From a virus, in IMG/VR virus record IMGVR_UViG_3300032820_000103, positions 1-25,173 of that record: 25,173 bases of DNA. The stretch is one strand, 5' to 3'. The notes beneath the pieces were generated by a model. The model was not told the DNA's origin. It saw only the letters and a program-made list of their open reading frames with translations, and did not search any database. This document shows positions 1 to 6,855 of this stretch, in pieces. Every line of letters starts with the position of its first letter. Position 1 is the first letter of the stretch. Position numbers and translations under genes: made by a program.

Positions 1-1
1 A

Positions 2-127
2 TCATCAAGCGAGGACGTTGCTTTTGCTTGTAAGCTAGCAGCGTTGGAAGCTGGTGAATACTATAAAATAAGACTGCCTATAGAAGCTGATGCTAATATC
101 GGTAACAACTGGGCAGAGGTACACTAA
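2..127 (+). CDS. DNA polymerase (family A), C-terminal end, partial
   Basis: An open frame enters from the left edge and stops at TAA 125-127, giving about 41 residues. The segment AGEYYKIRLPIEADANIG followed by NNWAEVH resembles the extreme C-terminus of T7-like family A DNA polymerases, which end in a short strand and a conserved N-W near the terminal His. The polymerase would replicate the phage chromosome. The position directly before a gp6-like exonuclease is the T7 order (gene 5 then gene 6). The stop codon shares its last A with the exonuclease ATG (TAATG), so the two are probably translationally coupled. No catalytic motif is visible because only the tail of the protein is in the window. 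The identification rests on the C-terminal motif and on synteny. Confidence 0.72.
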   Translation, partial: SSSEDVAFACKLAALEAGEYYKIRLPIEADANIGNNWAEVH

Positions 128-849
128 TGCTATTAATAGATACAGACTTTGTAGCTTACAAATCTGCTCAAGCCTGTGAAGAGTGTATAGATTTTGGAGA
201 TGATGTAGTTATTGCACAATCTGATTTCAAAGAAACTCTCAAGGTATTTGAGCGTGAGTTACGAAAGATACAAACCGCTATGATGGATGATGAAATCATC
301 TTATACTTTTCGAGTCCTCAAAATTTTAGGAAAGAAATTTTTCCGGATTACAAGGGGCATCGAAACAGGCGCAAGCCTTTGGGGTATAAACGCTTGGTCA
401 ATCACTGCCGCGATAATTATAACGTGGTTATTAGGGACGGACTAGAAGCGGATGATTCTCTAGGCATGGATGCAACAAAACATCCAAGCGTAGATAATAT
501 AATCGTCTCACCCGATAAAGATATGCGTCAGATACCAGGTGTCCTATGGGACATGACTAATGACGTAGAAGAGATCACAAAAGAAGACGGAGATCGCTGG
601 CATCTTATCCAAGCTTTAGCAGGTGATGCTACAGATGGATACAGTGGATGCCCTGGCATTGGAGTCAAGCGAGCTTCTGATATACTAAATAAGCACAAGA
701 CTCCATGGAGTGCTGTGTGCAAAGCGTATGAAGATAAAGGATTATCAGACGATGATGCTTTAATGAATGCTAGGCTCGCTAAGATCCTACAGCATGAAGA
801 CTATGACTACGACAAACAACAAGTTATTTTATGGAGCCCTAATGACTAA
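127..849 (+). CDS. 5'-3' exonuclease, T7 gp6-like
   Basis: A 240-aa protein of the 5'-nuclease (FEN/PIN-like) family, close in length to T7 gp6. Acidic metal ligands sit at the expected places: D5 and D7 in LLIDTDFVAY, E107/D109/D110 in GLEADDS, D130/D132 in SPDKDM, and D167/D170 in LAGDATDGY. The helix-hairpin-helix DNA-binding loop follows at about 171-183 (GYSGCPGIGVKRA). The basic stretch around 68-84, with RKEIFPDYKGHRNRRK, matches the helical-arch substrate region. In T7 this enzyme removes RNA primers and degrades host DNA to nucleotides for phage synthesis. Here it sits just ahead of nucleotide metabolism genes, which fits that recycling role. Its start overlaps the polymerase stop by one base. 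Confidence 0.93.
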   Translation: MLLIDTDFVAYKSAQACEECIDFGDDVVIAQSDFKETLKVFERELRKIQTAMMDDEIILYFSSPQNFRKEIFPDYKGHRNRRKPLGYKRLVNHCRDNYNVVIRDGLEADDSLGMDATKHPSVDNIIVSPDKDMRQIPGVLWDMTNDVEEITKEDGDRWHLIQALAGDATDGYSGCPGIGVKRASDILNKHKTPWSAVCKAYEDKGLSDDDALMNARLAKILQHEDYDYDKQQVILWSPND

Positions 850-985
850 GAAGAAAGGAAACGGAAAGAAAGACCCTGAAGCACCTTACTATGAGAGACC
901 TACACCTGGACATCCAGGTTGGAATTTAGCTGGTAAAGGTAAGAAAGGCGGTAAAGGTGGACCACCTAGCGTGGTCGCTACTTAA
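842..985 (+). CDS. small Lys/Gly-rich basic protein
   Basis: A 47-aa ORF starting at ATG 842, inside the end of the exonuclease gene (8-nt overlap). It begins MTKKKGNGKKDPEAPYYERP and ends in a Lys/Gly-rich run (GKGKKGGKGG). The frame is open further upstream, but that part lies within the exonuclease and reads as shadow sequence, so the ATG at 842 is preferred. Strong positive charge and low complexity suggest nucleic-acid binding or simple disorder. I do not recognise a family. The tight packing between exonuclease and pyrophosphohydrolase suggests a real translated gene. Confidence 0.6.
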   Translation: MTKKKGNGKKDPEAPYYERPTPGHPGWNLAGKGKKGGKGGPPSVVAT

Positions 986-993
986 CATGACTG

Positions 994-1395
994 ATGCTGA
1001 CCATAACACCCGACATCCACATGACATTTCTGACAAGTCAAGCGAAAGAGTTTCGTTCGACGTATCGAATTGGAAATTCCATCAGCAGAGAAGCGCGGAG
1101 CCGCCAAATGAATCTCATCACAGAAGAGTTCAAAGAACTACTTCAAGCAGATGGGATGCTGTTCCGTACAGGCACAGAACCAAAGGCGAACTGCCTAAAA
1201 GAACTAGCTGATCTAGTCTACGTTTGTTATCAGTACGCTGCTAATCAAAGGTGGGATTTAGATGAAGCTTTAGACCGTGTACATAAAAGCAATATGTCAA
1301 AGCTTGATACTAACGGTCAACCTATCTTTAGAGAAGATGGGAAGGTCTTGAAAGGACCGAACTATGCACCACCAAATTTAGAAGATTTAGTTTAA
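994..1395 (+). CDS. MazG/HisE-like NTP pyrophosphohydrolase
   Basis: A 133-aa all-alpha protein with the signature of the MazG / phosphoribosyl-ATP pyrophosphohydrolase-like family. There is an E-E-x-x-E set at E44/E45/E48 (LITEEFKELL) and a downstream E-x-x-D at E70/D73 (KELADLVYV). These residues coordinate Mg2+ in all-alpha NTP pyrophosphatases. A C-terminal GPNYAPP segment (121-127) follows and is typical of the phage versions. The enzyme would hydrolyse (d)NTPs or a related nucleotide to the monophosphate and PPi. It directly precedes nrdA, sharing a TAATG junction at 1395, which places it in a nucleotide-pool operon. ATG 994 and ATG 1021 are both possible starts, and neither has a clear ribosome-binding site. 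Starting at 1021 would give 124 aa and lose nothing from the motifs. Confidence 0.8.
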   Translation: MLTITPDIHMTFLTSQAKEFRSTYRIGNSISREARSRQMNLITEEFKELLQADGMLFRTGTEPKANCLKELADLVYVCYQYAANQRWDLDEALDRVHKSNMSKLDTNGQPIFREDGKVLKGPNYAPPNLEDLV

Positions 1396-2765
1396 TGACA
1401 GCACAAGTGATCGCTCGTACTGGCCGAGTACAATCATGGATAGACAACCCTGATTCCAGACTGCCAGTTTCATGCACCGTTTTCGTAGTCGATGACTCGA
1501 TGGAGGGTGATGAAGGTATAGAAAGATCATGGCGTTATGTATCTTTTGCATTACGTCATGGTGCAGGTGTAGCAGTACACCTCTCAAAACTTAGACCGCG
1601 TGGTAATGAGAATGGCCGTGGCTTGACAGCTAGTGGACCAGTATCATTCGCCAAAGTTTATTCAGTACTAAATGAAACACTTCGAAGAGGAGGAGTCTAC
1701 AAGAACGGTGCTGTTGTGGTTCATCTTGACATCGATCACCCTGACATCGTTGAGTTTGTTACTACTCCCAGACACGAGCTCCCATGGATCAAAAGATGCG
1801 TCGATCTTGACCACGAAAAGTGGGAAAGTACTGATACGACAACACGGGAGGCCATAATATATGGTATCAAGTCAGGAGATATCTGGCTCAACAAAATTAA
1901 ACACGATGAGAATGGGAACCGTATCTATGGAAACGTCTGTCTTGAGGTATATTTGCGATCACGAGGAACGTGCTTGCTCCAGCATATTAATCTCGGTGCC
2001 ACTACAATCGGCAACTTACAAGAGGCTATCTTTACGGGTATGTCCGAGCTGTGCGATCTTCATGGCCGAACAGGCGTTGGAAGGACTGGAGAATATCTTC
2101 CAAGTGAAACGGACCGTCAAGTTGGACTCGGATTCCTCGGTCTCGCCAATTTATTGCGACGATACCAAATTACCTACCGAGAGTTCGGTGAAGCACTCGA
2201 AACTTTCAATGCCGGAAGGCCACCCGCAGGTAGAGCTGGATCTATCGTAGCTGAACTACATAAGGGTATAGAACTAGCATCTAATGTTGCTAGAGCTAAC
2301 AAAATGGATAGGGCTTGGGCCATTGCCCCTACCGCCTCCTGTTCTTACAGGAGTCAAGACTTAGATGGCTATACATGTACACCAGAGATCGCACCCCCAA
2401 TAGCTAAGAGTGTTGACCGTGACTCTGGCACCTTTGGTGTACAAACTTACGATTATGGTAATGTAGAGATTGCCAGTGGAGTTGGTTGGGATGCTTATAA
2501 AAAAGTAGCCGACGGCTTCATGACATTATTAAATAAAACGGGACTTCTTCACGGCTACAGCTTTAACTCATGGAGTGATGTTGTAGAATACGACAATGCG
2601 TTCGTGGAAGAGTGGCTTGATAGCCCCCAAACCTCTTTATACTATTCCTTACAGGTTATGGGTAACACTCAGGACAAGTCCGATGCATACGCTGCACTAG
2701 AAGACGCTGAAGCTGACGCATACCTGGAGGAAATACTTGCTCCACAATGCGAATGCGGTGAATGA
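1395..2765 (+). CDS. nrdA: ribonucleotide reductase class I, large (alpha) subunit, compact form
   Basis: A 456-aa RNR catalytic subunit, far shorter than the roughly 760 aa of E. coli NrdA. It has no N-terminal ATP-cone, so allosteric activity control by ATP/dATP at that domain is absent. Catalytic residues can be placed: the first redox Cys at C27 (LPVSCTVF), N180-x-C182-x-E184 (GNVCLEV) carrying the thiyl radical Cys and its partners, the second redox Cys at C193 (GTCLLQHINLG), and the radical-transfer Tyr pair Y416/Y417 (SLYYSLQ). A C-terminal C452-x-C454 pair could shuttle electrons from a reductant. The tandem Tyr and the adjacent small-subunit gene indicate class I, not class II. Codons use more C- and G-ending forms than the structural genes downstream, which suggests a separate origin. 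Confidence 0.9.
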   Translation: MTAQVIARTGRVQSWIDNPDSRLPVSCTVFVVDDSMEGDEGIERSWRYVSFALRHGAGVAVHLSKLRPRGNENGRGLTASGPVSFAKVYSVLNETLRRGGVYKNGAVVVHLDIDHPDIVEFVTTPRHELPWIKRCVDLDHEKWESTDTTTREAIIYGIKSGDIWLNKIKHDENGNRIYGNVCLEVYLRSRGTCLLQHINLGATTIGNLQEAIFTGMSELCDLHGRTGVGRTGEYLPSETDRQVGLGFLGLANLLRRYQITYREFGEALETFNAGRPPAGRAGSIVAELHKGIELASNVARANKMDRAWAIAPTASCSYRSQDLDGYTCTPEIAPPIAKSVDRDSGTFGVQTYDYGNVEIASGVGWDAYKKVADGFMTLLNKTGLLHGYSFNSWSDVVEYDNAFVEEWLDSPQTSLYYSLQVMGNTQDKSDAYAALEDAEADAYLEEILAPQCECGE

Positions 2766-2766
2766 A

Positions 2767-3480
2767 ATGAACCCCTATGATAAATTATTAAATCGAAAAC
2801 GTAAATGGTCTCCAGTACAGACCACTGCAGGAAAAGTTATGGACGGCGCGGAGGAAACTCTGCGTCGCGCCCTCGCTATGAGGCATATGGAAGTACCAGT
2901 AGGAGACTTCATTGAGGAGGCTCTTAAAAATGAAATTCCAGAGACAGCGAGGGAGCTACTTGTGTCCAATGTCAGGGACGAAGAGAGACACGATCTCGCT
3001 CTCGGTTATATCGCCGAGGCTCACGGAGTGGATGAGAAAGCAGAACAAGAAGCTAAGAGAATCAGAGATGCATGGATATCACATCCGGATCACACAATTC
3101 TCAAAGCCATGGTCGCTGAAAGGGCGATCTTCTTTGTCCTCCTCCCATTCTTCCGCTTTAACGGTGACGCTGGAATGCGCACGGTGAGTGCAGATATCTC
3201 AAGAGACGAACAGATTCATGTTGCCTCGAATTCCCTGGTATGCAGAGAGCTTGGCTTGACAGTCTCACCAAGCTTGGACAAGCTGAGGAAAGCTACTATT
3301 AGCTGGGTTATGTCCCCACTAAAGTCAAGCTCTCAAAAATATTTGGACAAAAAATTTTGGTTGGATCAGAGCGACTCTTTAATGTATAGAGGTAAAGCCG
3401 AAGGCTTAATTGCTACACAGAACGCAAGGATGCCAGCTTTCTTTGAACATGCAAACCCCAATCTTCCCAAGTACGCTTGA
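2767..3480 (+). CDS. nrdB: ribonucleotide reductase class I, small (beta) subunit, radical Tyr replaced
   Basis: A 237-aa ferritin-like RNR small subunit, short against about 375 aa in E. coli. The metal ligands are recognisable: E42 is the best candidate for the first helix ligand, E72-x-x-H75 (DEERHDL) is the first E-x-x-H, E118 (VAERAIFF) is the mid ligand, and D147-E148-x-x-H151 (SRDEQIH) is the second E-x-x-H. The residue seven after E72, where Tyr122 lies in E. coli, is Leu79. The protein therefore lacks the canonical tyrosyl radical site and must use another cofactor or radical. It follows nrdA after one base. ATG 2767 is chosen, but an in-frame TTG at 2737 has GGAGG six bases upstream and would add ten residues. 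The encoded pair would supply deoxynucleotides during replication. Confidence 0.88.
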   Translation: MNPYDKLLNRKRKWSPVQTTAGKVMDGAEETLRRALAMRHMEVPVGDFIEEALKNEIPETARELLVSNVRDEERHDLALGYIAEAHGVDEKAEQEAKRIRDAWISHPDHTILKAMVAERAIFFVLLPFFRFNGDAGMRTVSADISRDEQIHVASNSLVCRELGLTVSPSLDKLRKATISWVMSPLKSSSQKYLDKKFWLDQSDSLMYRGKAEGLIATQNARMPAFFEHANPNLPKYA

Positions 3481-3487
3481 CCTGGAG

Positions 3488-3622
3488 ATGCTAGTCAAAG
3501 AACTTGACGAACAGTTTCCAGACAAGATGCCTGAGCTGTCACTATCTGAAAAGGAAATGGCCTATCGGATAGGACAGATCAGCGTTGTACGATACCTAAA
3601 AAGCAAACTTACAGAGGAATAA
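3488..3622 (+). CDS. small conserved-looking protein, unknown function
   Basis: A 44-aa ORF starting at ATG 3488, eight bases after the nrdB stop. It begins MLVKELDEQFPDKMPELSLS and is amphipathic, with a predicted C-terminal helix (YRIGQISVVRYLKSKL). An in-frame ATG at 3410 lies inside nrdB and is less likely. The alternating charged and hydrophobic pattern looks like a real short helical protein. I do not recognise a family. It lies at the boundary between the nucleotide genes and the head genes, four bases before the polyproline protein. Confidence 0.5.
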   Translation: MLVKELDEQFPDKMPELSLSEKEMAYRIGQISVVRYLKSKLTEE

Positions 3623-3625
3623 ATT

Positions 3626-3949
3626 ATGTGCGGCGGCGGCCCTTCGGCTCCTCCACCACCTCCACCTCCTCCTCCCCCACCTCCACCACCACCTCCTCAG
3701 GTTCAACAACCTGATCCGGTACAACTACCCACATCAGGAGAACTAGATGTCTCCGAACAGGGTCAAGGTGCAAAGGTAAAAGAAACCGCTAGCCGTAGAG
3801 CTGAGCGGAAACAAAAGAGAAGGAAAGGAACTAGTACCCTAGCTAAAGATGCTCCAGCAGCAGCAACAGCTAGCAACCTGAACATAGGTACAGGTGGCGG
3901 TGCTTCTACAGGTGGTGCAGGATCTGCATTAAATATTACTAAGAAATAA
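3626..3949 (+). CDS. polyproline protein preceding the portal
   Basis: A 107-aa low-complexity protein. It starts MCGGGPSA and runs straight into 16 consecutive prolines (3650-3697). A middle part is Lys/Arg-rich (about residues 50-70, RRAERKQKRRKG) and the tail is Gly/Ala/Ser-rich. Upstream GAGGAA gives a plausible ribosome-binding site. There is no signal peptide, so the early Cys is not a lipobox. The stop overlaps the portal ATG by one base (TAATG), so portal translation is likely coupled to it. The position suggests a head-completion or minor structural protein, but nothing in the sequence proves that. Long proline runs normally need EF-P to be translated efficiently. Confidence 0.7.
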   Translation: MCGGGPSAPPPPPPPPPPPPPPPPQVQQPDPVQLPTSGELDVSEQGQGAKVKETASRRAERKQKRRKGTSTLAKDAPAAATASNLNIGTGGGASTGGAGSALNITKK

Positions 3950-5583
3950 TGAACACAGCACGGCAACGATACAGTAAGTTGACCAGTGGCCGTACAGCAT
4001 TTCTTGACGTAGCACTTGACTGTGCTAAGCTAACTCTACCTACACTCATGTTGAATGAGGAACAGAAGGCAGAGTACACGAAGTTTAAAACTCCGTGGCA
4101 ATCAGTCGGTGCTAAAGGTGTGGTAACTCTAGCCTCTAAGCTAATGCTAGGGTTACTACCACCTTCTACATCCTTTTTTAAACTCCAATTAGATGACTCT
4201 AAGTTAGGGGTAGAGATACCACCTGAAGCTAAGAGTGAAATGGACTTAAGCTTCGCTAAGATTGAACGTATGATTATGGAGAGCATTGCTGCCTCTACTG
4301 ATCGTGTTCAAATCTTCACAGCACTTAAGCATCTAGTTGTTACAGGTAATGCTCTTCTTTACATGGGTAAAGATGGTATTAAAATGTATCCACTCAACAG
4401 GTATGTAGTAGAAAGAGATGGTAATGGTAACGTAACTGAAATACTTACAAGAGAGCGAGTAAATCGCCAAATACTAGGCGCACAATATAAACTTCCTCCT
4501 AAGATCGGCGTCGTCGATGAAAGCACAGGGGGACACGACAAGGATGTAGATGTCTACACCTGTGTACACTTAACTAAGAAGGGTTATGTCTGGCATCAAG
4601 AGGTAGAGGATTACCTACTGCCAGGTACAGAAGGCAAGGCTCCACTAGATAAAAGTCCATGGCTACCGCTACGGTTTGTAACAGTAGACGGTGAGGACTA
4701 TGGCCGAGGTAGAGTAGAAGAATTCATGGGAGATCTTAAGTCTCTCGAAGGATTAATGCAGGCAGTCGTTGAAGGTTCAGCAGCTGCAGCTAAAGTAATC
4801 TTTACTGTATCTCCTAGCTCAACCACTAAACCAGCAGCACTTGCACAAGCTGGTAACGGTGCTATCATACAAGGTAGACCAGAAGACATAGGAGTGGTAC
4901 AGGTTGGTAAACAAGCTGATATGCAAACTGCTTTTCAATTAATTAATGTACTAGAGAAGAGACTAGGAGAAGCTTTCCTTGTCTTACAACCTAGACAAAG
5001 TGAAAGGACTACTGCAGAAGAAGTTCGTATGACACAGATGGAACTAGAGCAACAGTTGGGAGGTTTATTCTCACTGTTAACTACTGAGTTCCTGATACCA
5101 TACTTGAATCGTAAGATGCATGTCTTACAAGCAAGTAAAAAGATACCTACTATACCTAAGAACTTAGTACGTCCTACTATTGTAGCTGGAGTTAACGCTC
5201 TAGGTAGAGGACAAGATAGAGAATCACTCATACAATTCATCACTACCATTGCTCAGACAATGGGACCGGAGGCTATCTCAGGTTTACTTAATCCTGATGA
5301 AGCTATTAAGAGACTTGCAGCTGCGCAAGGTATTGATATACTTAACCTTGTTAAGAGTGTAGATGAAAGAAATGCTGAACAGCAGCAAGCTCAACAACAA
5401 CAGATGCAAGCTACTATGATGCAGCAAGCAGGACAGTTTGCTAATTCACCTATGGCTGACCCAAGTAAAAACCCACAAGCCGCAGATATGATGGCTCAAA
5501 TGACTGGAGGTGCTGCTCAACCACAGCCTTCACAAGATCCAGTTGACATGCAAGAACAAACCGCGCCACTACCAGGAGCATAA
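3949..5583 (+). CDS. portal (head-tail connector) protein, T7 gp8-like
   Basis: A 544-aa protein, against 536 aa for T7 gp8. The N-terminal segment FKTPWQSVGAKGVVTLASKL followed by MLGLLPPSTSFFKL matches the highly conserved T7-type connector motif, in which TPWQxVGAxG and LASKLMLxLxP recur. The middle region contains the EERTTAEEVRM-like clip and stem segment, here PRQSERTTAEEVRMTQME. The C-terminus is Gln/Met/Ala-rich (about 470-540) and probably disordered. Twelve copies would form the ring through which DNA is packaged and ejected, and around which the scaffold nucleates the procapsid. The scaffold gene follows nine bases after the stop. Confidence 0.95.
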   Translation: MNTARQRYSKLTSGRTAFLDVALDCAKLTLPTLMLNEEQKAEYTKFKTPWQSVGAKGVVTLASKLMLGLLPPSTSFFKLQLDDSKLGVEIPPEAKSEMDLSFAKIERMIMESIAASTDRVQIFTALKHLVVTGNALLYMGKDGIKMYPLNRYVVERDGNGNVTEILTRERVNRQILGAQYKLPPKIGVVDESTGGHDKDVDVYTCVHLTKKGYVWHQEVEDYLLPGTEGKAPLDKSPWLPLRFVTVDGEDYGRGRVEEFMGDLKSLEGLMQAVVEGSAAAAKVIFTVSPSSTTKPAALAQAGNGAIIQGRPEDIGVVQVGKQADMQTAFQLINVLEKRLGEAFLVLQPRQSERTTAEEVRMTQMELEQQLGGLFSLLTTEFLIPYLNRKMHVLQASKKIPTIPKNLVRPTIVAGVNALGRGQDRESLIQFITTIAQTMGPEAISGLLNPDEAIKRLAAAQGIDILNLVKSVDERNAEQQQAQQQQMQATMMQQAGQFANSPMADPSKNPQAADMMAQMTGGAAQPQPSQDPVDMQEQTAPLPGA

Positions 5584-5592
5584 TAAAGCACT

Positions 5593-6447
5593 ATGGCAGA
5601 AACAATTACATATGATCCATCTAATGATCCGCAGGCTATAGCTGAAGCGGAAGCAAGAGATGGAGAGAACCTCGCAGTTGGCGAGGATATGCAAAAACAA
5701 CAGTCAGAACTTCTGGCTGGAAAATATAAAGATGCAGAAGAACTTGAGAAAGCATACATAGAACTACAACAGAAGCTAGGTGAAGGTGAAAAACCTAAAC
5801 TTGAATCTGATAACTGGGAAGCCGTTCCTGGTAAGTCAGGTTATGTAGAAGATGGTAGTGTAGACTACGATACTGTTGAAGAGGTCTATGGTGAAAACTT
5901 AGCAGCTGTATTTGAGGATGCTAACCTAGATCCATGGGAGATAAGTCAGCATTTCCATAGTAATAATGGTACTATTACTGATGAAATGTATCAGAACTTA
6001 CAGAAAGCTGGATTACCTAAAAATGCAGTGGACTCTTATCTAGCAGGTAGAGCTGCCGAGATGGGATATACTTCTAATGCAGAAGTATTGACCCAGCAAG
6101 ATGTTAATGATATGTATGCATTAGCAGGCGGAAAATCTAACTATGATGCTATGACTGATTGGGCGTCTCAAAACTTAAGTCAAGATGACATCCAAGCATT
6201 CGATGAAGTTACCAACACTGGTAACAAAGCAGCTGTACGCTTTGCTGTTAAAGCATTGATGGGACAGTATGAAGATTCTCAAGGTAGGACACCTACATTA
6301 GTGACCGGTAAGAATGCTAGAGCTGGTGAAACCTATCGTAGTATGGCTGAGGTTGTACGTGATATGGAAAGCCCTAAGTATGAAAAGGATGAAGCTTACC
6401 GCTATGATGTACAGAGAAAACTAGAACGATCAAACCTTAAAGTATAA
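5593..6447 (+). CDS. capsid assembly scaffolding protein, T7 gp9-like
   Basis: A 284-aa acidic, helix-rich protein between portal and capsid genes, the T7 gene 9 position (T7 gp9 is about 307 aa). The N-terminus is highly acidic with repeated Ala/Glu/Gln stretches. The C-terminal part carries a conserved-looking helix, ending ESPKYEKDEAYRYDVQRKLE, which resembles the scaffold C-terminus that contacts the coat protein. The protein would guide coat assembly around the portal and then leave the procapsid. Its stop shares one base with the next small gene. Assignment comes from composition, length, C-terminal similarity and synteny. Confidence 0.88.
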   Translation: MAETITYDPSNDPQAIAEAEARDGENLAVGEDMQKQQSELLAGKYKDAEELEKAYIELQQKLGEGEKPKLESDNWEAVPGKSGYVEDGSVDYDTVEEVYGENLAAVFEDANLDPWEISQHFHSNNGTITDEMYQNLQKAGLPKNAVDSYLAGRAAEMGYTSNAEVLTQQDVNDMYALAGGKSNYDAMTDWASQNLSQDDIQAFDEVTNTGNKAAVRFAVKALMGQYEDSQGRTPTLVTGKNARAGETYRSMAEVVRDMESPKYEKDEAYRYDVQRKLERSNLKV

Positions 6448-6599
6448 TGACTAGAACAGTAGAACAACAGAAGGCTGAAGACCTTGCTGTAATCACTAAC
6501 TCAGGCGGGATCGATGGTCTCTCTGATGAACAATTCAAAGCTCGCTATGGTCAGACTGTAGCTCAAGCTAAAGCCCCTGCTAAGAAGAAGGAAGAGTAA
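6447..6599 (+). CDS. 50-aa small protein, unknown
   Basis: ATG 6447 overlaps the scaffold TAA, and the ORF runs 50 codons to TAA 6597-6599. The protein begins MTRTVEQQKAEDLAV and contains SGGIDGLSDEQFKARYG. It ends in an Ala/Lys-rich tail (AKAPAKKKEE). It is hydrophilic with no membrane segment. It is not an hli (high-light-inducible) protein, the gene often found near psbA in related phages, because it lacks the ExxNGRxAMxG-type membrane motif. The one-base overlaps on both sides argue that it is expressed. Function unknown. Confidence 0.62.
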   Translation: MTRTVEQQKAEDLAVITNSGGIDGLSDEQFKARYGQTVAQAKAPAKKKEE

Positions 6600-6760
6600 T
6601 GGGACTACTACAGAAACTTAAAGACCGTCGTGATGCTACCAACAAAGCTCTTGAAGATGCTGGTATGGGTGGTGATCAATGGAAAGGTCAAGAGAAGCTT
6701 GATAAAACCTTTAAGCTTAAAGGTAAGTATGGTAAACCATTCAATGCAAATGTTAACTAA
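6599..6760 (+). CDS. 53-aa small protein, unknown
   Basis: ATG 6599 shares its A with the preceding stop, and TAA is at 6758-6760. The 53-aa product begins MGLLQKLKDRRDATNKALED and has a short Gly-Met-Gly stretch (GMGGDQWKG). It ends in a Lys/Phe/Gly-rich tail (KLKGKYGKPFNANVN). It is hydrophilic with a probable N-terminal helix. No family is recognised. It is the second link in a three-gene chain between scaffold and psbA, all joined by TAATG. Confidence 0.62.
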   Translation: MGLLQKLKDRRDATNKALEDAGMGGDQWKGQEKLDKTFKLKGKYGKPFNANVN

Positions 6761-6855
6761 TGGCACCCCGTTATAGATTCTTAAGCGGGAACAAAAAAAA
6801 GAAAAAGAAAAAAGTTAAAAAGGACAAACCTAAAAAAACTAGCTACAACAACTAA
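6760..6855 (+). CDS. 31-aa poly-lysine micro-protein
   Basis: ATG 6760 overlaps the previous TAA, and TAA 6853-6855 overlaps the psbA ATG. The 31-aa product begins [10 protein letters not shown], then has a run of seven lysines and further KK pairs. Its net charge is extreme. It could bind nucleic acid, or its translation may serve mainly to carry ribosomes onto psbA. The poly-A coding tract (about 6790-6835) is also slippery for ribosomes and polymerase. Exact one-base coupling on both sides supports translation, but no function is known. Confidence 0.55.
   Translation: MAPRYRFLSGNKKKKKKKVKKDKPKKTSYNN

Noticed and set aside
957-1211. 84-aa plus-strand ORF overlapping the pyrophosphohydrolase gene
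   Set aside because: The overlapping frame carries the E-E-x-x-E and E-x-x-D motifs, while this frame has no family character.
1395-2765. Class II (B12-dependent) ribonucleotide reductase
   Set aside because: Tandem radical-transfer tyrosines (Y416/Y417) and an adjacent small-subunit gene indicate class I.
6759-6775. Syn5-type phage promoter at AATGGCACCCCGTTAT before psbA
   Set aside because: It shares only a GGCACCC core with the published Syn5 promoter as I recall it, is off by an inserted base, and lies in coding sequence. No second matching copy was found to support it.
6447-6855. High-light-inducible (hli) gene near psbA
   Set aside because: None of the three small proteins has the hydrophobic chlorophyll-binding helix of Hli proteins. 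All are hydrophilic.
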